Shown here: in pieces, positions 1-6,654 of the stretch
How positions within the stretch are numbered: position 1 is the first letter of the stretch
How the letters are laid out: every line of letters begins with the position of its first letter
Source of the DNA: an uncultured Clostridia bacterium
Lineage (GTDB): Bacteria; Bacillota; Clostridia; Peptostreptococcales; Anaerovoracaceae
Reading direction: 5' to 3'
Assembly (NCBI GenBank): GCA_938009115.1
Contig: CALLHZ010000038.1
Coordinates: 1-12,571, forward strand
Length of the DNA: 12,571 nucleotides
Position numbers and translations under genes: made by a program
The notes under the pieces: generated by a model
What the model saw: the letters and a program-made list of their open reading frames with translations, nothing else
What the model was told of the DNA's origin: nothing
Databases searched by the model: none

Positions 1-2
1 AT

Positions 3-1991
3 GTAGACCTGAATCTGAGCGCGCATGTCATATTCGAAAATCTTGTATCCAAGGCCTCCGAAGTACTCACAATCCTTCACTTGCTCCGGCAGAGCGGTTT
101 GGATGCCGCAGACGTGGATTACGTGATCGACTGCAGCGAAGAAGCCTGCGGCGACATGAATCAGCGGGGCGGCGGCAATTTTGCCAAAGCAGCGGCAGAA
201 ATTGCGGGTCTGGTCAATGCCACCGGGTCGGATACCCGGGCATTTTGCGCAGGGCCTGCCCATGCAATTGTGGAGGCTGCTTCTCTAGTGAAAGCCGGAG
301 CCTTTAAAAACGTCGTAGTCGCCGGTGGCGGCTGCACTGCGAAACTTGGCATGAACGGCAAGGACCATATCCGCAAGGGATTGCCTTTACTTGAGGACTG
401 CCTGGGCGGCTTTGCGGCCCTGATTTCTGAAAACGACGGCGTCAGCCCTGAGATCAACCTGGATATCATCGGGCGGCATACCGTCGGCACCGGGTCGTCT
501 CCTCAGTCTGTGATCGAATCCCTTGTGACGGATCCGCTCACTTCGGCAGGCATGAAGATCACCGATGTGGATAAGTACTCTCCCGAAATGCAGAATCCTG
601 ACATCACCAAGCCTGCAGGGGCAGGGGACGTGCCGGAAGCCAACTATAAAATGATCGCCGCCCTCGGCGTCAAGCTGGGCCAGCTGGAGCGTTCGGAGCT
701 CCCAGCTTTTGTGAAAAAGCACGGGCTGCGAGGCTTTGCGCCCACCCAGGGCCACATCCCCTCCGGCGTTCCGTATTTGGGCTTTGCCAGGGAGAGCATA
801 ATTGCCGGGGCCACGAAGAATGCCATGATCATCGGCAAGGGTTCTCTGTTCCTTGGACGCATGACGAATCAGTTTGATGGTATTTCCTTCTTTCTCCAGG
901 CCAACACGAAGAAGGAGGGCTCCGGCAACATGCCGGCTCCTGCGGTGATCCGCGCAATGCCCGTGATCGGCGTCGCTGTGCCTGATTCAGAGCTGGGGCA
1001 GGATATGGTCAGAAATGCTGTGAATGTCGCAAACAGAAAGGGCTATAAAGCTGTTCTTGTCGACGGAGAGGGCTGTCTTAATAAGATGGATGCGATGCTG
1101 GCCTCCGGAGAGATCGATGCCGCCGTCGCGGCTCACTATCCGTTCCCCATCGGCGTGTCGACCGTTGGACGCATCCAAACGCCTTCCTCCGGCCGTGAAA
1201 TGTTTATTGCCACGACCACCGGCACCACGGCAACAGACAGGGTGGAAGCCATGGTAAGAAATGCAATAGCCGGCATCATCGCGGCAAAGGCTTGCGGGAT
1301 CCCGGAGCCTGCACTTGGCATTGCCAATGTGGAAGGCGCCAGACAATGTGAGCGTATTTTGCGCACCCTCTCCGATAACGGCTATGCCATTCGCTTTGCC
1401 GATTCGGCCAGAGCCGACGGCGGGTCTGTGATGCGCGGCAATGATCTGCTTCAGGGCTCCGCTGATGTGATGGTCATGGACACGCTTACCGGTAATTTGA
1501 TGATGAAAATGCTGTCTGCCTTTACCACCGGCGGCGGCGTGGAAGCCGTAGGCTACGGCTATGGCCCGGGAATCGGCGAGGGATATGACAAACGCATCCT
1601 TATCGTTTCCCGCGCTTCTGGAATACCCGTGATCGTCAATGCCGTGGAATACGCGACGCAGACCGTTACCGGCGATTTGCTCTCCCTTGCAAAGCAAGAA
1701 TATGGAAAGGCTAAAAAGGCAGGCTTGCAGGCGTTGATCGACGAGGCAAAACAACGCATGCAGACCGCTGAAGCGCCGGCAAAGAAAGCGGCTGCTCCGC
1801 CGAAGGAAACCTGCACTGAAGAGATCCACGGCATCGAAGTCATGGAGCTGGATGAGGCTGTGGAGGCTTTGTGGGCGAAGGGCATTTACGCGGAATCGGG
1901 AATGGGCTGTACCGGCCCCGTTCTGATGATCAACGACGGCAGAGCGGAAGCTGCATATGCTGTATTGAGAGAAAAGGGATATATCCGCTGA
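3..1991 (+). CDS. grdCD: Glycine/sarcosine/betaine reductase component C, GrdC-GrdD fusion (5' partial)
   Basis: Component C of the Stickland-type reductases takes the acetyl group from the selenoprotein carboxymethyl intermediate and releases acetyl phosphate. The frame is open to the left edge and the visible part is 662 residues. I judge that roughly 180 N-terminal GrdC residues lie outside. A TTG at 81 is not the start, because conserved GrdC sequence (NLSAHVIFENLVSKAS) precedes it. The GrdC part (to about nt 900) is thiolase/KAS III-like, with ECSEEACGDMNQRGGGNFAK-type sequence and the probable active Cys in FCAGPAHA (codon 246-248). It ends in GKGSLFLGRMTNQFDG. After a linker of about 15 residues the GrdD part (about 930-1991) begins, a PlsX/phosphate-acetyltransferase-like fold with FPIGVSTVGR, TTTGTTATDRVEAMVRNAI and GYGYGPGIGEGYDKR. 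An Ala/Pro/Lys stretch precedes the C-terminal Cys motif GMGCTGP (Cys codon 1908-1910), which corresponds to the catalytic Cys of GrdD. The subunits are separate proteins in the characterised systems I know. Which amine the complex serves cannot be read from component C. Confidence 0.93.
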   Translation, partial: VDLNLSAHVIFENLVSKASEVLTILHLLRQSGLDAADVDYVIDCSEEACGDMNQRGGGNFAKAAAEIAGLVNATGSDTRAFCAGPAHAIVEAASLVKAGAFKNVVVAGGGCTAKLGMNGKDHIRKGLPLLEDCLGGFAALISENDGVSPEINLDIIGRHTVGTGSSPQSVIESLVTDPLTSAGMKITDVDKYSPEMQNPDITKPAGAGDVPEANYKMIAALGVKLGQLERSELPAFVKKHGLRGFAPTQGHIPSGVPYLGFARESIIAGATKNAMIIGKGSLFLGRMTNQFDGISFFLQANTKKEGSGNMPAPAVIRAMPVIGVAVPDSELGQDMVRNAVNVANRKGYKAVLVDGEGCLNKMDAMLASGEIDAAVAAHYPFPIGVSTVGRIQTPSSGREMFIATTTGTTATDRVEAMVRNAIAGIIAAKACGIPEPALGIANVEGARQCERILRTLSDNGYAIRFADSARADGGSVMRGNDLLQGSADVMVMDTLTGNLMMKMLSAFTTGGGVEAVGYGYGPGIGEGYDKRILIVSRASGIPVIVNAVEYATQTVTGDLLSLAKQEYGKAKKAGLQALIDEAKQRMQTAEAPAKKAAAPPKETCTEEIHGIEVMELDEAVEALWAKGIYAESGMGCTGPVLMINDGRAEAAYAVLREKGYIR

Positions 1992-2024
1992 ACCTTTCCG
2001 CTCGCTCTGTCAGACACTTCAGCC

Positions 2025-2052
2025 TTGACAAACCCTGAAGGCAGGGTATAAT
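2025..2052 (+). promoter_or_regulatory. Consensus sigma-A promoter of the thiT operon
   Basis: A perfect -35 box TTGACA (2025-2030) and a perfect -10 box TATAAT (2047-2052) are separated by 16 nt. The start point should be near 2059, just before the TPP aptamer. The spacer is almost filled by a perfect 6-bp inverted repeat, ACCCTG-AAGG-CAGGGT (2032-2047), which could be an operator or a weak terminator for the upstream grd gene. Confidence 0.85.
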
Positions 2053-2065
2053 AAATTTGACATAA

Positions 2066-2145
2066 AAACAGGGGTGCCGCTGTGCGGCTGAGATCAAACT
2101 CTTTTAACCTGATCCGGGTCATTCCGGCGTAGGGAGCATAAGTGT
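2066..2145 (+). promoter_or_regulatory. TPP riboswitch (THI element) aptamer
   Basis: The conserved THI-box core is present in order: GGGGTGCC (2071-2078), a small P3 hairpin CCGC-TGT-GCGG, GGCTGAGA (2086-2093), then ACCTGATCCGGGTCATTCC and GGCGTAGGGA (to about 2136). It lies directly downstream of a consensus promoter and upstream of a terminator and thiT, the usual arrangement for thiamine-pyrophosphate repression. TPP binding should favour the terminator and shut off thiT and probably the adjoining dedA gene. Confidence 0.95.
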
Positions 2146-2175
2146 CGAGGAATTCAGTGAATTGTTCGAGGCCCG

Positions 2176-2208
2176 GCGTGTGCACCTTGCGGTGTGCACG
2201 CTGTTTTT
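2176..2208 (+). terminator. Riboswitch-controlled intrinsic terminator
   Basis: A perfect 11-bp stem GCGTGTGCACC (2176-2186) / GGTGTGCACGC (2191-2201) with a TTGC loop is followed by TGTTTTT. It lies between the TPP aptamer and the thiT ribosome binding site, so it is the likely expression platform. I did not resolve a convincing antiterminator; a small AATTC-AGT-GAATT hairpin lies between aptamer and terminator. Confidence 0.88.
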
Positions 2209-2236
2209 ATGTACATACATAAAGGAGGCTCAATAG

Positions 2237-2830
2237 ATGAGTACAAATGATTCAAAAGTGCGGATACTGGCCGAATGCGCGATCCTTGTCGCCGTCGGAA
2301 CGGTACTCGCCCAGGTCCAGTTGTTCCGGATGCCGAACGGAGGATCTGTCACGGCTGTTTCCATGCTGCCCTTCATCCTGATTTCCTTTCGTCACGGAAA
2401 CAACTGGGGGCTGCTGGCCGGCTTTGCCAACAGTCTTCTCCAGATGCTCCTGGGCGGGATCTATGCGCCGCCGGCGGGAACCGCCACAGCGCTGGTAGGT
2501 GCTATCCTGCTGGATTACATCCTGGCATTTACACTGCTGGGGCTGGCAGATGGATTTGCCCGGATGTTCAACGGAAAGTTATCGATGAGAACAATATCTT
2601 TCGGGACCTTTGCGGTCTGTCTGATACGCTTTCTCTGCTCCTTCGTTTCAGGATTCCTAATTTGGGGATCCCTGACTCAGGATGGTTTCGGAGCCGTCAC
2701 GTTTTCACTGATCTACAACGGCAGTTATATGCTGCCGGAAACGATCATTACGGTGGCAGCCATGGCCGCATTGTATAAAAAAGCGCCGATGCTGTTCCGT
2801 CAGCAGGATGCACGGAAGCGGGAGGTCTGA
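2237..2830 (+). CDS. thiT: Thiamine-specific ECF transporter S component ThiT
   Basis: This is a 197-residue hydrophobic protein of the ThiT/YuaJ family, the substrate-binding membrane subunit that captures thiamine and works with a shared ECF energising module (EcfA, EcfA', EcfT) encoded elsewhere. The sequence shows about six membrane segments, a conserved start region (RILAECAILVAVGTVLAQV), the stretch GGSVTAVSMLPFILISFRHG, the glycine-rich LLAGFANSLLQMLLGG, and LLDYILAFTLLGLA. The ATG at 2237 follows AAGGAGG (2222-2228) at good spacing. The gene is led by a TPP riboswitch, which independently supports thiamine transport. The stop is immediately followed by the dedA-like gene, so the two are probably co-transcribed. 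Length and motifs are normal for the family. Confidence 0.93.
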   Translation: MSTNDSKVRILAECAILVAVGTVLAQVQLFRMPNGGSVTAVSMLPFILISFRHGNNWGLLAGFANSLLQMLLGGIYAPPAGTATALVGAILLDYILAFTLLGLADGFARMFNGKLSMRTISFGTFAVCLIRFLCSFVSGFLIWGSLTQDGFGAVTFSLIYNGSYMLPETIITVAAMAALYKKAPMLFRQQDARKREV

Positions 2831-2831
2831 C

Positions 2832-3335
2832 ATGGATGCCCGGCAGATACTCCAATTCCTCGATGAACAGGGAATGGCCGTCGTATTCGTCGTCGTTTTT
2901 CTGGAGTATTTGAACCTCCCGGGTTTTCCCGCGGGGATCATTCTGCCGGCTACCGGTGTGTGGGTCGCTTATTCAGGACAAAATTTTATGCTGGCCTTTG
3001 GCCTTTCGATTCTGGCCGGGCTGCTGGGAAGCATTGTGCTGTACGCCATCGGATACATAGGAGAGGATCTCTTGCTCGTCAAACTGAAAGCGAAAAGACC
3101 GGCTTTGGGCGCGCGGCTGGACCGGTTTGAGCGTCGCCTCCATGACAATGCCTTTTGGGCGGTGCTTGCAGGAAAACTCATCCCTGTGCTCCGCACGCTG
3201 ATCTGTTTTCCTGCCGGCGCGGCCAAAGTGGGAATGAAGATCTATCTGGCCGCCTCCGCCGCCGGTGTCGCACTGTGGAACGGGATCTTGATGGCCGCCG
3301 GCTATTTTATGGGCGGGCAGGTTTTGGGACTATAA
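2832..3335 (+). CDS. DedA/SNARE-associated family membrane protein
   Basis: This 167-residue integral membrane protein belongs to the DedA superfamily, linked in other bacteria to lipid flipping, membrane homeostasis and envelope stress. Visible family features are FLEYLNLPGFPAGIILPATG near the N-terminus, a GLLGS-containing helix, and a C-terminal GKLIPVLRTLICFPAG resembling the conserved G-x3-R helix of DedA proteins. An amphipathic stretch rich in Lys and Arg lies between. The ATG at 2832 is one base after the thiT stop and has GGAGGT at 2821-2826, overlapping the end of thiT; an in-frame ATG at 2808 lies inside thiT and lacks such a site. It is at the short end for the family. Co-transcription with thiT would place it under the TPP riboswitch. 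Its substrate is unknown. Confidence 0.85.
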   Translation: MDARQILQFLDEQGMAVVFVVVFLEYLNLPGFPAGIILPATGVWVAYSGQNFMLAFGLSILAGLLGSIVLYAIGYIGEDLLLVKLKAKRPALGARLDRFERRLHDNAFWAVLAGKLIPVLRTLICFPAGAAKVGMKIYLAASAAGVALWNGILMAAGYFMGGQVLGL

Positions 3336-3352
3336 GCCCGAAGCACAGTACG

Positions 3353-3381
3353 TGGACACAAAGAAGGAGATTTGTTATAGT
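3353..3381 (+). promoter_or_regulatory. Putative promoter of the metallo-hydrolase/mgtC operon
   Basis: TGGACA (3353-3358) and TATAGT (3376-3381) lie 17 nt apart, each one mismatch from consensus. The predicted start is near 3388, 30 nt before the ATG at 3418. The -10 box lies in the left arm and loop of the inverted repeat 3367-3397, so the palindrome could also act as an operator. Confidence 0.6.
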
Positions 3382-3402
3382 GAAAGTAACAAATCTCTTT
3401 TT
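3367..3402 (+). terminator. Intrinsic terminator of the thiT-dedA operon
   Basis: A perfect 11-bp stem GAGATTTGTTA (3367-3377) / TAACAAATCTC (3387-3397) with a 9-nt loop is followed by TTTTT. It lies 31 nt after the dedA stop. The arms are AT-rich, so the stem is weaker than the others in this window. RNA starting at the promoter listed above would contain only the right arm and would escape termination. Confidence 0.7.
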
Positions 3403-3417
3403 ATTCGGGAGGACACG

Positions 3418-4320
3418 ATGAGTTTTCAGGAAAAATACCCACGTCCATATTATGAAAAATATGTGGAAGTTTCGGTAAACTGCAGGAACGGCTGGTTTCG
3501 TGTCTATCGTCTTCCGGGGGATGTATTCGCCATCGTCGAGCCATTGCATTGCCAAGAGGTCAATTCATTTCTGATCGTCGGAGATGACCGGGCGTTGCTG
3601 TGGGATACCGGAGAAGGTTTTTTCGATATCACTGAAATCGCCGGGCAGCTGTATCCGGGTGAGATCCTTGCGGCCAACAGCCATTCCCATTTTGATCACA
3701 TCGGCTGTGATCACCTGTTTGGGAAAGTGCTGGCCTACGATGATCCCCAGGCTTTTTATACGGCGAAAAACGGAGCGCCCAACGAGCTTTTTGCCGACCA
3801 GCTGAGGCAGGAGATGTTTATCGGAGGGTTTCCCGAAGGACTGGAGCCTGATACATTTTGTGTGCCGCCTTATCGTATCAGCCCGGTGAAGGAGGGGAAT
3901 CAGATCGATCTTGGCGGACGGATCCTGGAAGTGATCCATACACCGGGGCATTCTTCCGACAGTATGATGCTGCTGGATAAAAAGCATGAGATCCTCTTTA
4001 CTGGTGACACCTTTTACCAGGCTGCGCTGTATGCCCACTTTGACTGCCCCGAATTCGGACGCTCCGACTTGAAGGCCTATCTGAATTCAATGGAAAAGAT
4101 CCAATCCCGAGTCGCTGAGATTAAGGCATTATACTGTTCTCACAACGATCTGGTCGTGGACCCGGAGAAAATTTCAGAGGCAGTTCAGGCCTTCCGCGAT
4201 ATCCTGAGCGGAAAGGCCGGAGCAGGTATGAATGTAGACCTTCAGCATCAATATCTGGAGGATGGGACTGCCATCGTTGAATATCCGTTTTCTGATTTTT
4301 CCATCGTTTGCAGGCTGTGA
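3418..4320 (+). CDS. Metallo-beta-lactamase-fold hydrolase
   Basis: This 300-residue cytoplasmic protein has the MBL fold. All usual metal ligands are visible: the HxHxDH motif in SHSHFDHIG (His89, His91, Asp93, His94), the third-position His in HTPGHSSDS, the bridging Asp in FTGDTFYQ, and a late His in CSHND. There is no signal peptide, which points to a housekeeping hydrolase (glyoxalase II-like or related thioester, phosphodiester or lactone hydrolase) and not a secreted lactamase. The start at 3418 is chosen for the GGGAGG at 3407-3412; an in-frame GTG at 3352 would begin inside the -35 region and terminator. The mgtC-family gene follows after 21 nt, so the two probably form an operon. 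The substrate cannot be told from sequence. Confidence 0.87.
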   Translation: MSFQEKYPRPYYEKYVEVSVNCRNGWFRVYRLPGDVFAIVEPLHCQEVNSFLIVGDDRALLWDTGEGFFDITEIAGQLYPGEILAANSHSHFDHIGCDHLFGKVLAYDDPQAFYTAKNGAPNELFADQLRQEMFIGGFPEGLEPDTFCVPPYRISPVKEGNQIDLGGRILEVIHTPGHSSDSMMLLDKKHEILFTGDTFYQAALYAHFDCPEFGRSDLKAYLNSMEKIQSRVAEIKALYCSHNDLVVDPEKISEAVQAFRDILSGKAGAGMNVDLQHQYLEDGTAIVEYPFSDFSIVCRL

Positions 4321-4341
4321 CCTGCCGCCGGGAGGTGGACC

Positions 4342-5037
4342 ATGGGTGAAATAACCGAATTGCTTCGCGATTTCAATCTGGCATCAGTGTTTTTTAGACT
4401 GATCCTGGCAGCGGTGTTGTCGGGGGCTGTTGGCCTGGAGCGGGAAAGCCACGGCAGAGTGGCTGGTTTCCGAACCCACATTTTAGTGGGGGTCGGCTCT
4501 GCAATGGCTGTAATGGTCGGTCTGTATGCAACCGAAGTCCTGGGGCTGGGAACGGATCCTCTCCGGATCGGCGCTCAGGTACTGTCGGGTGTAGGTTTCC
4601 TGGGCGCCGGTACGATCCTGGTCAAGAGCACGGCAAAAGTGAAAGGGCTGACCACTGCGGCAGGTCTGTGGTGCATGGCGGCCATCGGTCTCGCCTGCGG
4701 GATCGGTTTTTATTCCGGCGCATTGATCGGAACAGCGCTGTCATTAATAACGGTTGCGCTGCTTTCCAGAATGGAAAACCGAAAGAAAGGAACCCATCGG
4801 CTGTTTAATTTCTATCTGGAGATCGATGGGGCTGAATCAGTCAATCCTCTGGTCGAATGCCTGAACCAGGGAGATTACAGTATCATGGAGTTGGAGATCC
4901 ATCCGGCCAGAAGCTCTTTACCCGGGCAGGTGGGACTGCAGGTGACGCTTCGCGTCCTGAACCGCTGCAGCGAAGAGACGATCGTTCAAACACTCCTGAA
5001 AATGCCGGGCGTTAAAATCGTATTGATTTTGAAGTGA
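4342..5037 (+). CDS. MgtC/SapB family membrane protein
   Basis: This 231-residue protein has an N-terminal MgtC/SapB membrane domain (about residues 15-145) and a C-terminal soluble domain of about 80 residues of ACT-like character. Diagnostic stretches are AAVLSGAVGLERESHGRVAG, FRTHILVGVGSAMAVMVG, SGVGFLGAGTILV and VKGLTTAAGLWCMAAIGLA. Family members are implicated in magnesium limitation, F-type ATPase control and phosphate or pH homeostasis; a transport role is not settled. The start at 4342 has a GGGAGGTGG site 21 nt after the hydrolase stop. No M-box riboswitch is visible upstream, so magnesium control is not supported by sequence. Confidence 0.9.
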   Translation: MGEITELLRDFNLASVFFRLILAAVLSGAVGLERESHGRVAGFRTHILVGVGSAMAVMVGLYATEVLGLGTDPLRIGAQVLSGVGFLGAGTILVKSTAKVKGLTTAAGLWCMAAIGLACGIGFYSGALIGTALSLITVALLSRMENRKKGTHRLFNFYLEIDGAESVNPLVECLNQGDYSIMELEIHPARSSLPGQVGLQVTLRVLNRCSEETIVQTLLKMPGVKIVLILK

Positions 5038-5093
5038 GCTGTCACCGCGCCACGATTGGCAATACATAAAGTTTCGGGGAGGCGAATAATAGA

Positions 5094-5186
5094 ATGCACC
5101 AGCGAATTCCCTGCGACCCGGGCCGACGGCCCGGGGCATTTGATTTTGCCGGCGGTGTTGATCGCTGGTGCTTAATCAAAGAATAA
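5094..5186 (+). CDS. Doubtful 30-codon ORF inside a structured intergenic region
   Basis: ATG at 5094 opens 30 codons ending at TAA 5184-5186. GGGGAGG lies at 5076-5082, 11 nt upstream, which is a long spacing. The peptide starts MHQRIPCDPGRRPG and ends VDRWCLIKE. It has two Cys residues and no recognisable family or signal sequence. The ORF coincides almost exactly with an inverted repeat, so the open frame may be a by-product of RNA structure. Confidence 0.15.
   Translation: MHQRIPCDPGRRPGAFDFAGGVDRWCLIKE
5096..5171 (+). repeat. Nested inverted repeat / structured RNA element
   Basis: Outer arms GCACCAGCGA (5096-5105) and TCGCTGGTGC (5162-5171) are perfect 10-bp complements and enclose an 8-bp GC hairpin at 5117-5135. 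The element lies between the mgtC-family stop and the promoter region of the decarboxylase operon. As RNA it would fold into a closed multi-hairpin structure. I do not recognise it as a tRNA or a named riboswitch. Confidence 0.6.
5117..5147 (+). terminator. Probable intrinsic terminator after the mgtC-family gene
   Basis: CCCGGGCC (5117-5124), loop GAC, GGCCCGGG (5128-5135) forms a very stable hairpin. It is followed at short distance by TTTGATTTT (5139-5147). The T-tract is displaced three bases from the stem and interrupted, so efficiency is uncertain. It also forms the inner hairpin of the larger inverted repeat. Confidence 0.55.
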
Positions 5187-5200
5187 AACTGTGCTATACT
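5172..5200 (+). promoter_or_regulatory. Weak candidate promoter of the decarboxylase operon
   Basis: A good -10 box TATACT (5195-5200) lies 17 nt after TTAATC (5172-5177), a poor -35 match that directly abuts the right arm of the inverted repeat. The start would be near 5207, about 29 nt before the ATG at 5236. An activator may be needed. Confidence 0.45.
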
Positions 5201-5235
5201 GAAAACACGTTAATGACAGAACCGGAGGTTGAGTG

Positions 5236-6654
5236 ATGTATCAAAAAATGAAAGAAGACAAAAGTAATCAGATGGCTCTTCTGCAGTCTGTGCTGGCTGA
5301 GGCAGAGTCGTTTTTGGCTCGTCGCGAAGAAGGCACCGTCTCCCCGGTCTTTCCCGGAAAAGAAATGCTTCGCATCGGTGAGGAGGGAATGGGTGCACAC
5401 GGAGCGCTGGACTATTTTCGGAAGGAATACGCGCCCTATGTCGCTTTAAACACCGGCCCCCGTTATTACGGATTTGTTGTAGGCGGCGTCACCCCTGCCG
5501 CCCTGGCAGGCGACTGGCTTACTTCTCTCTATGACCAGAATGCCTTTGGCTTTGCAGGATATCTGGACCGGCAGATCGAAGAGGAGGCCGTGACGGCTCT
5601 CGTGGACCTGTTGGGTTTGCATCCGGACATGAAGGGGAATTTCACCTCCGGCGCCACTATGGCCACCGCCGCAGCGTTGGCCGCAGCCCGTGAATGGGCT
5701 GCACAGTCCCAGGGGAAAACCGCTGACGATGGTGTATATGGTCTTGAACGTCCTGTAATCCTTTCCGGCACGGCCCATCCGTCGGTGTACAAAGGATTGT
5801 CAATACTTGGCCTGGGCAGAAGCAGTCTGACCGCAGTGGGGACGCTGAAGGGAAGAGAGGCTGTGGATGTGGATAAGCTGGAGGCGGCATTGTCGGCGAA
5901 CAGGGGCAAGCCCTGCATCGTCATCGCCAACATGGGCACGGCCAACTCCGGTGATGTGGACGATCTGAAGGCGATCGCTGCGCTGAAAGAAAAGTATGAA
6001 TTTTTCCTCCATGTGGACGGCGCCATCGGCATCGTAGCCGCTGCTTCAGGGCTGTACAAGCCGCTTTTCGAAGGGATCCTTCTCGCAGACAGCCTCACCA
6101 TCGATTGCCACAAATGGCTCAATGTGCCCTATGACTGTGCCATAGCGCTGGTGCGCAAAGAATACAGAGAATACCAATACAGGGTCTACGCTCAGGAAGT
6201 CTCCGTCGGCGGGCCGGTGTCAGACGAAACCGATTTCACCAACCTGGGGAACGAAGGGAGCCGCAGACTCCGGGCTTTGGCCGTATGGATGACGTTGATG
6301 GCTTACGGGAAGAAGGGCTATGAAGAAATGGTGGATCGGGATTGCGCCATGGCCAGGCTCTTTGCGAAAAAACTGGAAGGCTCGGGTTTTCTCCGGCTGA
6401 TGGGGCCTGTACGGCTCAACGGCTTTGCTTTTACGCTGAACAAGGAACAAGTAAGTGATGAAGAGATCTTGCTGCTTCGCCAGAAGATCCGTCTGGACGG
6501 CGGCGCGTTCCTGAACCATTCCAAGGTAGGGGGCGTACCCGTTATGCGCTGCAGTCTCAGCAACTGGGGCATTCAGGAAGAGGATGTGGACGCAGTGGCC
6601 GCATCGGTCATCCGCTGCGCTCAGGAACTGATGCAAGGAGGCATGGCTGAATGA
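5236..6654 (+). CDS. Group II PLP-dependent amino acid decarboxylase-family protein
   Basis: This 472-residue protein belongs to the fold-type I, group II decarboxylases (aromatic amino acid, glutamate, tyrosine and diaminobutyrate decarboxylases and relatives). Family marks are FTSGATMATAAALAAAR (PLP phosphate loop), the His of GTAHPSVYKG (His181, expected to stack on PLP), the Asp of HVDGAIG (Asp261), and the Schiff-base Lys in IDCHKWLN (Lys293). The start is ATG 5236, preceded by GGAGGT at 5224-5229; a GTG three bases earlier is too close to that site. The aldo/keto-reductase-like gene overlaps its stop by ATGA. The substrate is not evident. A decarboxylase followed by a reductase-like protein suggests amino acid to amine conversion, but the family also holds aldehyde synthases and aspartate-specific members. 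Confidence 0.88.
   Translation: MYQKMKEDKSNQMALLQSVLAEAESFLARREEGTVSPVFPGKEMLRIGEEGMGAHGALDYFRKEYAPYVALNTGPRYYGFVVGGVTPAALAGDWLTSLYDQNAFGFAGYLDRQIEEEAVTALVDLLGLHPDMKGNFTSGATMATAAALAAAREWAAQSQGKTADDGVYGLERPVILSGTAHPSVYKGLSILGLGRSSLTAVGTLKGREAVDVDKLEAALSANRGKPCIVIANMGTANSGDVDDLKAIAALKEKYEFFLHVDGAIGIVAAASGLYKPLFEGILLADSLTIDCHKWLNVPYDCAIALVRKEYREYQYRVYAQEVSVGGPVSDETDFTNLGNEGSRRLRALAVWMTLMAYGKKGYEEMVDRDCAMARLFAKKLEGSGFLRLMGPVRLNGFAFTLNKEQVSDEEILLLRQKIRLDGGAFLNHSKVGGVPVMRCSLSNWGIQEEDVDAVAASVIRCAQELMQGGMAE

Noticed and set aside
987..1829. 280-residue minus-strand ORF
   Set aside because: Antisense shadow of the GrdD part, with no recognisable family or ribosome binding site.
81..1991. TTG at 81 as the start of the first gene
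   Set aside because: The frame is open back to nt 3 and the residues before 81 are conserved GrdC sequence, so the true start is outside the window.
2032..2060. Strong terminator after grdCD
   Set aside because: The 6-bp hairpin is followed by ATAATAAATTT and not a proper T-tract, and it overlaps a consensus promoter; kept only as a possibility.
4300..4345. M-box magnesium riboswitch before the mgtC-family gene
   Set aside because: Only 21 nt separate it from the upstream gene, with no aptamer sequence.
5096..5171. tRNA gene, including tRNA-Pyl
   Set aside because: No cloverleaf, anticodon arm or T-loop signature; the outer arm is 10 bp and the interior does not fit.
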